DNA of 5,412 nucleotides from Campylobacterales bacterium. Its GTDB lineage: Bacteria > Campylobacterota > Campylobacteria > Campylobacterales > Sulfurovaceae. This document shows positions 1 through 5,412 of this stretch, piece after piece; positions within the stretch are counted from its first letter, which is position 1, and each line of letters starts with the position of its first letter. The translations under genes were made by a program, and so were the position numbers. The stretch lies in NCBI GenBank assembly GCA_016937075.1, contig JAFGWQ010000119.1, positions 1 through 5,412 of the forward strand, read 5' to 3'. The notes under the pieces are model-generated. The model did no database searches, was not told the DNA's origin, and worked only from the letters and a program-made list of their open reading frames with translations.

Positions 1-1
1 A

Positions 2-397
2 GACTTAGAAGAAAGAATGATGACAGCTTTTCAAATGCCATCACTCAATACTCTTACAAACGTAAATGGTTGGACGCCATCAGTCAACACCAGAGAAGAT
101 AAAAATGCTTATCATATAGAAGCAGATCTCCCCGGAGTAAAAAAAGAAGATATCCATATAGACTGCAGCGACAATATTTTGACCATTTCAGGTGAGCGGA
201 AAACCAAAAGCGAAGTGAATGAAAAAGATTATCATAAAGTAGAAAGTTTTTACGGTAAATTTCAAAGAAGTTTCACCCTGCCCGAAGATGCGGATGCGGA
301 CAATATCGACGCAAATTCAAAAAACGGTATGCTTGAGATCATGATACCAAAATCCAAAAAGTCAAAAAAAGAGACTAAAAAAATCGAAGTTAAATAA
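2..397 (+). CDS. Small heat-shock protein, Hsp20/alpha-crystallin family (5'-partial)
   Basis: ATP-independent holdase chaperone of the cytoplasm that binds unfolding proteins and keeps them refoldable; this role is known for the family, not shown here. Counting from the ATG at 17, the alpha-crystallin domain spans about residues 19-112. It shows the PSVNTREDKNAYHIEADLPG opening, the FYGKFQRSFTLP strand (78-89) and the signature A-x3-N-G-x-L as ANSKNGML (99-106). A Lys-rich tail ends in IEV, an I-x-I/V-type oligomerisation motif. The frame stays open to the left edge, and the five codons before the ATG read DLEER, giving DLEERMMTAF. That resembles the conserved N-terminal 'dLe.rm..lF' segment of Hsp20 proteins, and the 126 aa from this ATG are short for the family (about 140-150). 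I therefore infer that the true start lies upstream of the window and that the ATG at 17 is internal. The next gene on this strand, polX, begins 58 bp downstream. The promoter is not visible. Confidence 0.93.
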   Translation, partial: DLEERMMTAFQMPSLNTLTNVNGWTPSVNTREDKNAYHIEADLPGVKKEDIHIDCSDNILTISGERKTKSEVNEKDYHKVESFYGKFQRSFTLPEDADADNIDANSKNGMLEIMIPKSKKSKKETKKIEVK

Positions 398-408
398 ACT
401 TCATACAA

Positions 409-430
409 TGAGAGGCGATATCTCCTCTCA
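409..430 (+). terminator. Stem-loop between hsp20 and polX, possible weak terminator or processing site
   Basis: TGAGAGG (409-415) pairs perfectly with CCTCTCA (424-430), giving a 7-bp stem with an 8-nt loop, 11 bp after the hsp20 stop codon. What follows is AAAATACTT rather than a T-tract, so it is not a textbook intrinsic terminator. It could reduce read-through into polX or protect the 3' end of the hsp20 mRNA. The hairpin is seen in the sequence; its role is inferred. Confidence 0.4.
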
Positions 431-455
431 AAATACTTAACAAAGTAGAGCAATC

Positions 456-2177
456 ATGATAATATCCAACATGGAAATTGCTGCTATCTTTGATCAATTA
501 GCCGACCTGTTGGAAATAAAAGGCGAAAATCCTTTTAAAGTCATAGCGTATAGAAATGCTGTACGCACGATTGAAAATATGGGTACGGATCTATCAAAAA
601 TGATAAAAGATGGAGTCGATCTTCCCGAAATCCCCACAATTGGCGAAAGTATAGCCAAAAAGATCAAAGAGATAGTAACCACTGGTAAGCTGTCAAAACT
701 CGAAGATCTAAAAAGATCTTTTCCTCCTCATCTACTTGATCTGCTAAATATAAAAGGCATCGGCCCCAAAAGAACCAAGATACTCTACGAAAATCTTCAA
801 ATAAACTCTTTGGAAGAATTAAAAAAAGCTGCTCTTGCTCACAAGATAAGAGACTTAGAGGGATTTGACGAGAAATTAGAACAGATGATCTTGGAAGGCA
901 CAAAGCTAGTCAAAAAAGAAGGCAAACGCTTCTTGTACTCTATAGCAGAACCGCACGCCAATGATATAACAGCATATATAAAAAAATCCAAAGAAGTCTC
1001 AAGTGCTATAATAGCGGGCAGTTTTCGCAGAAGAAAAGATACCGTCGGTGATCTTGACCTGCTTGTCACTTCCGATGATCCTGCTCTCGCGATAGATCAT
1101 TTCATACAGTATCCTGATATCAAAGAGGTTATTTCGCGAGGCATTACAAAATCAACAGTGATATTGAATAATGATCTGCAAGTAGATCTCAGATGTGTTC
1201 CGGATGAGAGTTATGGTGCGACTTTGCATTATTTTACAGGCTCAAAATCTCATAACGTCACCATAAGAAAAATGGCGATAGAAATGGGGCTCAAAGTAAA
1301 TGAATACGGAATATTCAAAGGTAAAGAAAAAATCGCAGGTGTCACAGAAGAAGAGATGTATAAAACCGTAGGGCTTAGCTATATTGAGCCCGAACTGAGA
1401 GAAAACAGGGGCGAGCTAGAAGCAGCCGCACACAGAAAACTCCCGGATCTAGTAAACATAGAAGATATCAAGGGTGATCTACATACGCATACCACTTACA
1501 GCGATGGCCAAAATAGCATTATGGAAATGGCTGAGGCTGCAAAAAAGCTTGGATATGAATATATAGCCATTACTGACCACTCAAAACTTTTAGCCATTTA
1601 TAACGGAATGGATGAAAAGAGATTGAGAATACAGCTAGAAGAGATAGATAAAATAAATGAACAACTAGACGGCATCACACTTCTTAAGAGCATTGAGGTC
1701 GATATCCTAGAAGACGGCTCATTGGCTCTAAATAACGATATATTAAAAGAATTGGATCTTGTCGTTGGAGGCTTGCATGAAAAATTGGCTCTATCTCAAG
1801 ACAAACAGACAACAAGAATACTAAAAGCGATGGATAATCCATATTTCAATATCCTTGCTCATCCTACCGGCAGACTGATAGGCGAAAGAAAAGCTTGCGA
1901 TATAGATATGGAACTGCTTTTCAAAGAGGTCAAAGCAAGAGGATGCTTTTTGGAGATAAACGCACAGCCAAAACGGCTTGATCTTAATGATATTCATGCA
2001 AAATATGCCAAAGAAGCTGGTGTAAAATTTGCCATATCTACAGATGCGCACAATATCGCAACTTTAGATTATATGAGGTACGGTATCTTTCAAGCCAGAC
2101 GCGGCTGGATCGAAAAAAAAGATGCTATAAACACACTATCTTTGGATAAGCTCAAAAAAACACTAAGCAGAACATAA
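456..2177 (+). CDS. polX: Bacterial family-X DNA polymerase/3'-5' exonuclease PolX (Pol beta-like + PHP)
   Basis: Predicted to fill short DNA gaps in base-excision-type repair and to trim 3' ends with its PHP domain; both activities are known for bacterial PolX. Domains in order: N-terminal 8-kDa-like region (about 6-80, 'LLEIKGENPFKVIAYRNA') with helix-hairpin-helix IPTIGESIAKKI (59-70); a second HhH NIKGIGPKRTKIL (98-110); palm with GSFRRRKDTVGDLDLLV (188-204), where D199 and D201 are metal-binding aspartates, and the third, D244, in LQVDLRCV; thumb motif YFTGSKSHN (259-267). The C-terminal PHP domain (about 338-570) shows DLHTHTTYSDG (341-351), ITDHS (372-376), E414, H441 in GGLHEK, LAHPTGR (467-473) and STDAH (528-532). 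All nine expected metal ligands are therefore present (H343, H345, D350, H375, E414, H441, H469, D530, H532). The 573-aa length is usual for bacterial PolX. An in-frame TAA at 438-440 bounds the start. The ATG at 456 has a weak TAGAG five bases upstream and is preferred. The ATG at 471 (MEIAAIFDQL) aligns well with family starts but lacks a ribosome binding site. The gene ends 15 bp from the convergent DUF503 gene. It may be read from the hsp20 promoter through the spacer hairpin; no convincing promoter of its own is seen. Confidence 0.96.
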   Translation: MIISNMEIAAIFDQLADLLEIKGENPFKVIAYRNAVRTIENMGTDLSKMIKDGVDLPEIPTIGESIAKKIKEIVTTGKLSKLEDLKRSFPPHLLDLLNIKGIGPKRTKILYENLQINSLEELKKAALAHKIRDLEGFDEKLEQMILEGTKLVKKEGKRFLYSIAEPHANDITAYIKKSKEVSSAIIAGSFRRRKDTVGDLDLLVTSDDPALAIDHFIQYPDIKEVISRGITKSTVILNNDLQVDLRCVPDESYGATLHYFTGSKSHNVTIRKMAIEMGLKVNEYGIFKGKEKIAGVTEEEMYKTVGLSYIEPELRENRGELEAAAHRKLPDLVNIEDIKGDLHTHTTYSDGQNSIMEMAEAAKKLGYEYIAITDHSKLLAIYNGMDEKRLRIQLEEIDKINEQLDGITLLKSIEVDILEDGSLALNNDILKELDLVVGGLHEKLALSQDKQTTRILKAMDNPYFNILAHPTGRLIGERKACDIDMELLFKEVKARGCFLEINAQPKRLDLNDIHAKYAKEAGVKFAISTDAHNIATLDYMRYGIFQARRGWIEKKDAINTLSLDKLKKTLSRT

Positions 2178-2192
2178 AAGACTCTCAAAGCC

Positions 2193-2468
2193 TCATATCT
2201 CCTCATAATCCAGCTCATACATATATCCTCCAAAATTACGTTCTAGCATGTGCTCTATCTTTTCTTTGTATTGTGCCGTACTTTTAGAATCATGAGAGAG
2301 AAATACAAATGCCACATCAGCTTCTTTGGCATACTCTCCGCTGAGATCAAGTACGGAAACATTGAAAGCTTTTAGCTTCTCTTTTAGGCTATTTAAGATA
2401 CTTCTGCGGCCTTTGAGCGAAGAGACATAAGGCAGCTCCATATGGATGTGACAGTGACAAATGATCAT
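2193..2468 (-). CDS. DUF503 / YlxP-like small protein, function unknown
   Basis: A 91-aa protein that fits DUF503 (YlxP-like). It has an N-terminal beta strand leading to ELPYVSSLKGRRSILNSLK (11-29), matching the family pattern 'L..p...SLK.kR..v.sL'. This is followed by a strand with FNVSVLDLSGEY (35-46), a DVAFVFLS strand (51-58) and a C-terminal helix (about 62-78), i.e. a ferredoxin-like alpha/beta fold. The biochemical function is not established. In Firmicutes the homologue sits near rbfA/truB, which hints at ribosome or translation work, but no such neighbours occur here. The ATG at 2468 is well supported: AGGAGC lies at 2478-2473 on the minus strand, 4 bases before the start, and an in-frame stop lies at 2498-2496. 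An unusual feature is the first strand, MIICHCHIHM, with C4, H5, C6, H7 and H9. The gene is monocistronic as far as seen: convergent with polX (15-bp gap) and divergent from the SulP gene. Confidence 0.8.
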   Translation of the reverse strand: MIICHCHIHMELPYVSSLKGRRSILNSLKEKLKAFNVSVLDLSGEYAKEADVAFVFLSHDSKSTAQYKEKIEHMLERNFGGYMYELDYEEI

Positions 2469-2494
2469 GCGTGCTCCTATAATAGAGATAATGT

Positions 2495-2500
2495 ATTATA
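2495..2500 (-). promoter_or_regulatory. Candidate promoter -10 box for the DUF503 gene
   Basis: The minus strand reads TATAAT from 2500 to 2495, a perfect sigma-70 -10 hexamer, placing a start of transcription near 2488, about 20 bases before the ATG and just upstream of the AGGAGC site. A TG sits close upstream (GGTGTATAAT) but is one base out of the TGn extended position. At 16-18 bp spacing no TTGACA-like -35 is visible, as is common in Campylobacterota promoters. Confidence 0.5.
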
Positions 2501-2631
2501 CACCTTACAGTGCCATTTAATAGACTTTTAGATACTATTGCGCCCTATTTTATATCTTCTATCGTCTTGCTATGTGAAATTTTGATTCGTTTTTTAGTTA
2601 TTTTGTCCGATGAACGATTGGCATGAGAGAT

Positions 2632-2640
2632 TGATATATT
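2632..2640 (+). promoter_or_regulatory. Candidate extended -10 promoter of the SulP gene
   Basis: TGATATATT is an extended -10 element (TGn plus TATATT, five of six to TATAAT). Transcription would begin near 2647, giving a very short leader of about 14 bases that carries the TAAGGAG ribosome site. No -35 match is seen at normal spacing, but T-rich runs lie upstream (2589-2604). A TTGGCATGAGAG stretch just upstream resembles half of a sigma-54 site but fails at the -12 element. Confidence 0.45.
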
Positions 2641-2648
2641 GAATTATT

Positions 2649-2655
2649 TAAGGAG
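2649..2655 (+). promoter_or_regulatory. Strong ribosome binding site that fixes the SulP start
   Basis: TAAGGAG, complementary to the 16S rRNA 3' end, lies 5 bases before the ATG at 2661. Its first three bases (TAA, 2649-2651) are also an in-frame stop, so translation cannot begin further upstream in this frame. Confidence 0.85.
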
Positions 2656-2660
2656 TTTTA

Positions 2661-4154
2661 ATGCTACTATTATCCACCAAAGAAGAGTGGTTTGGCAATA
2701 TCAGGGGGGATATCCTAGCCGGTATTGTAGTCGCGCTCGCACTCATACCTGAGGCTATCGCCTTTTCTATTATTGCAGGGGTTGATCCCAAAGTCGGACT
2801 GTATGCCTCATTTTGTATCGCAACGGTCATTGCATTTGTAGGAGGGCGAGCCGGCATGATCTCAGCGGCAACCGGCGCTATGGCTCTACTAATGGTAACA
2901 TTGGTCAAAGAGCATGGATTGCAATATCTTCTTGCAGCTACGATCCTCACTGGTATCTTGCAAATTATTGCAGGCTATTTAAAACTTGGTGTATTGATGA
3001 GCTTCGTCTCACGCACAGTCGTCATCGGATTTGTTAATGCATTGGCGATATTGATCTTCATGGCGCAGCTGCCTGAGCTGACAAATGTGACGTGGCATGT
3101 CTATGCACTCACCGCAGCAGGACTTGCCATCATATATCTATTTCCATATCTTCCTGTAGTCGGCAAAGTGATCCCTTCACCGCTCGTGACCATCATTACC
3201 CTCACATTAGTTACTATCGCGATGGGTATCGATGTGCGCACAGTAGGCGACATGGGAGCTATGCCAGATACTCTGCCGATATTTTTATGGCCGGAAGTTC
3301 CGCTCAATTTTGAGACACTTGCGATCATTTTTCCGTATTCAGCTGCATTGGCTGCTGTCGGGTTGCTTGAGTCATTTATGACAGCTACCATTGTAGATGA
3401 CATGACCGACACAGACAGTAACAAAAACCGCGAGGCCAAAGGACAAGGCATAGCCAATATCGCCAGCGGATGTATCGGCGGCATGGCAGGATGTGCTATG
3501 ATAGGACAATCTGTTATCAATGTCAAATCAGGCGGACGAGGTCGTCTTTCTACCCTGATCGCCGGAGTTTTCCTTTTGATAATGGTGGTGTTTATGAGCG
3601 ATATCATCAAACTTATCCCGATGGCTGCACTTGTAGCGGTAATGATCATGGTTTCAATAGGAACGTTTAGCTGGCCTTCGGTCAAAGGGCTCAAAACTCT
3701 TCCTTTGTCAACAAACCTGGTCATGATCACAACCACGGCTGTTGTTGTGGCGACTCACAACCTAGCGCTTGGCGTGTTTAGCGGAGTGCTGCTGGCATCA
3801 CTTTTCTTTGCAAACAAGATCAGCCATTTCATGTACTGCGAAAAGTCATATGAAGAGGCTAGCAATACCCGTATTTACAAATTTGTCGGACAGATATTCT
3901 TTAACTCCGCGGATCGTTTTGCCGATACATTTGACTACTGCGAAGATGTAAAAAATGTCATTATCGATGTGTCGCACGCTCACTTTTGGGATATTACTGC
4001 TGTTTATGCATTGGATAAGGCTGTTATCAAACTTCGAAACATGGGCAAAAGAGTAGAGGTTGTCGGACAAAATCAAGCGACTAGAACTATCATTGACCGT
4101 TTTGGCATCCATGACAAACCTACAGAGATAGAAAAAGTAATGGGAGGGCACTAA
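2661..4154 (+). CDS. SulP/SLC26-family anion permease with C-terminal STAS domain
   Basis: Inner-membrane secondary transporter of the SulP (SLC26) family, which move anions such as sulfate, bicarbonate, C4-dicarboxylates or chloride with H+ or Na+. The substrate cannot be read here. The membrane domain (about residues 13-390) starts with the hallmark NIRGDILAGIVVALALIPEA (13-32) and SIIAGVDPKVGLYAS (36-50). It continues with GGRAGMISAATGAMALLMV (61-79), LLESFMTATIVDDMTD (235-250) and the strongly conserved GGMAGCAMIGQSVINVKSGG (273-292). The STAS domain (about 402-490) has the central IIDVSHAHFWDITAVYALDK (434-453), with T446 where anti-sigma-factor antagonists carry their phosphorylated Ser. 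The sequence resembles the group containing B. subtilis YbaR. The 497-aa length is complete for this group. The gene has its own candidate promoter, ribosome site and terminator, so it is probably monocistronic. Arginine codons are mostly CGN (10 of 13), unlike polX (6 of 26), which suggests a different origin or different expression selection. A role in bicarbonate uptake in an autotroph is possible but unproven. Confidence 0.95.
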   Translation: MLLLSTKEEWFGNIRGDILAGIVVALALIPEAIAFSIIAGVDPKVGLYASFCIATVIAFVGGRAGMISAATGAMALLMVTLVKEHGLQYLLAATILTGILQIIAGYLKLGVLMSFVSRTVVIGFVNALAILIFMAQLPELTNVTWHVYALTAAGLAIIYLFPYLPVVGKVIPSPLVTIITLTLVTIAMGIDVRTVGDMGAMPDTLPIFLWPEVPLNFETLAIIFPYSAALAAVGLLESFMTATIVDDMTDTDSNKNREAKGQGIANIASGCIGGMAGCAMIGQSVINVKSGGRGRLSTLIAGVFLLIMVVFMSDIIKLIPMAALVAVMIMVSIGTFSWPSVKGLKTLPLSTNLVMITTTAVVVATHNLALGVFSGVLLASLFFANKISHFMYCEKSYEEASNTRIYKFVGQIFFNSADRFADTFDYCEDVKNVIIDVSHAHFWDITAVYALDKAVIKLRNMGKRVEVVGQNQATRTIIDRFGIHDKPTEIEKVMGGH

Positions 4155-4172
4155 GCCTTCTTATTGTTTTTT
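4144..4172 (+). terminator. Intrinsic terminator of the SulP gene, overlapping its stop codon
   Basis: GAGGGC (4144-4149) and GCCTTC (4155-4160) form a 6-bp stem (one G-U pair) around the loop ACTAA, which contains the sulP TAA stop. The run TTATTGTTTTTT (4161-4172) follows. In the minus direction the G-U pair becomes an A-C mismatch and no T-tract follows directly, so the element should act mainly on the rightward SulP transcript. The U-tract is at the same time the last codons of the convergent MFS gene. Confidence 0.6.
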
Positions 4173-5354
4173 GACAAATAGACCTCTAAAACTAAAAAGC
4201 ATAAATGCAAACACCAAGGCTGCACACCCTACTCCTATAAACAAAATATCACTGCCATAATTATCCCATATCATGCCTGCTGCGGCTAGGGAAATAAGGG
4301 TAGCTACTCCTACAGACAAATAATATACTCCATATGCGGTAGCTTTTAATTGAATAGGAGCAACATCTGAGATAATGGCTTTTGCCAAAGCATTAAACCC
4401 GCCTGCAAAAAATCCATATATCCCAAATCCTATCCATGACCCCAATGGCAAATTTGTAGCCATCATCAAAGCCCCTGCGCCAAAAGCTGCATAAACGACA
4501 GCCAAAAGTGTCGCCTTGCCATATTTGTCTGCCATTTTTCCGATAGGAATGGCAAATACAGATTGTGTTACATTGTACAATGTATATGCGAGCGGTATCA
4601 TAAGTATAGATATGCCGTCATTGCTTGCTTTGAGTATCATAAATGAATAATTCATAGCTACCAAGCTAAACATTGTTTGGAACACTACTAGCATATAAAA
4701 CTCTTTTGGCAAAGCTGATGGCGTGAAACTCTTTGCGGGTGAGGGTTCGAACGTGACATCGCTCACAAAATAGATGAGGATAAGTAGAGCTATGATGCCT
4801 GGAACAAAACTAAGAGCAAATATAAGGCGAAATGATGCTTCGCTCTCACCAAGATACCACAAGAGCAAAAATGCAGCCAAAGAACCGGCAACCGCACCTG
4901 CACTATCCATCATCTTGTGAAATCCAAACACAAAACCGCTTGATTTTTTGAGGACAAATGCCGAGATGAGAGCATCTCTAGGTGCAGCGCGTATGCCTTT
5001 GCCTATTCTGTCTCCTAGGCGCACCACTCCTATCATCATAGCGCTAGATGCAAAAAATGCCAACGGCTTAATGAGATTTGAGAGTCCATATCCTATAACA
5101 GTGATCTTCTTTCTGCTCCCAAGGCGATCTGAGACAAAACCGGAAAATGCGATCAGAAGAGCTACGCCAAACTCTGCGATGCCTTCTATGAGACCGATCT
5201 CACCTTTGGTGGCATGTAGATATCTATCTAAAAATATAGGCAAAAGCGGCAATATCATCTCTGTAGCAAAATCAGTGAAAAAGCTATTTGCCCCCAATGC
5301 AACTATGTTTTTATTAATAGGATCAGTATCAGATGTGGTATTTTTTGATTGCAC
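4161..5354 (-). CDS. Major facilitator superfamily (MFS) permease, substrate unknown
   Basis: Twelve-helix inner-membrane secondary transporter, 397 aa, full length for MFS. Signatures: NSFFTDFATEMILPLLPIFL (23-42) in helix 1; IGLIEGIAE (53-61) in helix 2; motif A GFVSDRLGSRKK (72-83) in the loop between helices 2 and 3; R112 with DRIGKGIRAAPRDALI (115-130), characteristic of a widespread MFS subgroup; FGFHKMMDSAGAVAG (143-157) in helix 5, motif-C-like; and a second-half motif A repeat GKMADKYGK (272-280). Substrates of this subgroup are mostly undefined (efflux of drugs or small metabolites is often guessed), so I give no substrate. The start is the GTG at 5354-5352, chosen because AGGAG lies 6 bases upstream. 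The nearby ATG at 5359 is out of frame and only one base from AGGAG. The gene has its own extended -10 promoter and is convergent with the SulP gene, 6 bp apart. Nothing suggests damage. Confidence 0.93.
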   Translation of the reverse strand: MQSKNTTSDTDPINKNIVALGANSFFTDFATEMILPLLPIFLDRYLHATKGEIGLIEGIAEFGVALLIAFSGFVSDRLGSRKKITVIGYGLSNLIKPLAFFASSAMMIGVVRLGDRIGKGIRAAPRDALISAFVLKKSSGFVFGFHKMMDSAGAVAGSLAAFLLLWYLGESEASFRLIFALSFVPGIIALLILIYFVSDVTFEPSPAKSFTPSALPKEFYMLVVFQTMFSLVAMNYSFMILKASNDGISILMIPLAYTLYNVTQSVFAIPIGKMADKYGKATLLAVVYAAFGAGALMMATNLPLGSWIGFGIYGFFAGGFNALAKAIISDVAPIQLKATAYGVYYLSVGVATLISLAAAGMIWDNYGSDILFIGVGCAALVFAFMLFSFRGLFVKKQ

Positions 5355-5360
5355 TGCATT

Positions 5361-5365
5361 CTCCT
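5361..5365 (-). promoter_or_regulatory. Ribosome binding site of the MFS gene, selecting a GTG start
   Basis: The minus strand reads AGGAG from 5365 to 5361. Six bases separate it from GTG (5354-5352), a normal spacing. The ATG at 5359-5357 is one base away, too close, and opens only an 18-codon frame. Confidence 0.75.
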
Positions 5366-5383
5366 AAACTAAACCAATAATAT

Positions 5384-5392
5384 ATTATATCA
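5384..5392 (-). promoter_or_regulatory. Candidate extended -10 promoter of the MFS gene
   Basis: The minus strand reads TGATATAAT from 5392 to 5384: a perfect TATAAT with a correctly placed TGn extension. Transcription would start near 5377, about 23 bases before the GTG codon. The -35 position falls in a T-run (T7 at 5412-5406 on the minus strand), which fits the T-rich upstream regions of Campylobacterota housekeeping promoters. Confidence 0.6.
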
Positions 5393-5412
5393 CCAAATAA
5401 ATAGTAAAAAAA

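Noticed and set aside
703..722. AAGATC...GATCTT inverted repeat followed by TTTT, terminator-like
   Set aside because: It lies inside the polX coding region in a conserved domain, the stem is only 6 bp and AT-rich, and the T-run is short; likely chance from Lys/Asp/Leu codons.
2113..2160. A8 (2113-2120) and A7 (2154-2160) tracts near the 3' end of polX, possible phase-variable tracts
   Set aside because: Such A-runs are common in Lys-rich AT-rich genes; slippage would alter only about the last 20 residues, and phase variation in this phylum is mainly known at G/C tracts.
2618..2634. TTGGCATGAGAGATTGA as a sigma-54 promoter of the SulP gene
   Set aside because: The -24 GG is present but the -12 GC is missing and the spacing to TTGA is one base too long; the extended -10 element explains the start better.
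2469..2660. Possible small RNA or riboswitch in the divergent intergenic region
   Set aside because: Only short imperfect repeats (e.g. TCGTT...AACGA) were seen; the space is accounted for by two promoters and AT-rich sequence, and both predicted leaders are too short for a riboswitch.
2648..2950. 100-codon minus-strand frame overlapping the start of the SulP gene
   Set aside because: Antisense to conserved residues NIRGDILAG and following; Ala/Ile/Pro-rich shadow with no family match.
3101..3736. 211-codon open frame on the minus strand inside the SulP gene
   Set aside because: It lies wholly antisense to a clearly conserved permease, its protein is a low-information Ile/Ser/Thr/Pro/Met mix typical of the reverse of hydrophobic codons, and no family is recognisable.
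4948..5367. 139-codon open frame on the plus strand opposite the start of the MFS gene
   Set aside because: Antisense shadow of a conserved MFS gene; no recognisable domain and no good ribosome site seen.
1..5412. Mobile element, defence system or novel multi-gene system
   Set aside because: Every long frame on the sense strands belongs to a recognised family, there are no terminal repeats, integrase or transposase, and no repeat array.

Overview
The window looks like an ordinary chromosomal stretch of a mesophilic member of the Campylobacterota (the former Epsilonproteobacteria, Sulfurimonas/Sulfurovum/Sulfuricurvum-like). This placement is an inference. It rests on AT-rich coding sequence, heavy use of AGA and ATA codons, very short intergenic gaps, and promoters that show an extended -10 element without a recognisable -35 hexamer. 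No marker gene fixes the genus.

Layout from left to right: (1) the 3' part of a small heat-shock protein gene (Hsp20), whose start lies left of the window; (2) a 58-bp spacer with a 7-bp perfect hairpin; (3) a complete bacterial family-X DNA polymerase (PolX, 573 aa: X-family polymerase plus PHP exonuclease), on the same strand; (4) a small DUF503/YlxP-like protein (91 aa) on the minus strand, tail-to-tail with polX; (5) a 192-bp divergent intergenic region with one candidate promoter for each direction; (6) a SulP/SLC26 anion permease with a C-terminal STAS domain (497 aa), plus strand; (7) an MFS permease (397 aa), minus strand, tail-to-tail with the SulP gene with only 6 bp between the stop codons. 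The permease's GTG start, ribosome binding site and promoter sit at the right edge.

The genes do not form an obvious single pathway. hsp20 and polX could be co-transcribed and both fit a maintenance or stress role (protein holding, DNA gap repair), but nothing shows they are functionally linked. The two transporters are convergent and separately transcribed; neither substrate can be read from the sequence. All complete genes appear intact, with their family-defining residues present.

I found no mobile element, CRISPR array, tRNA/rRNA, prophage sign or unknown multi-gene system. The points worth a second look are modest: a terminator whose stem-loop spans the sulP stop codon, the recurrent extended -10 promoters, the different arginine codon use of the SulP gene, a Cys/His-rich start of the DUF503 protein, and a short out-of-frame ORF overlapping the GTG start of the MFS gene.
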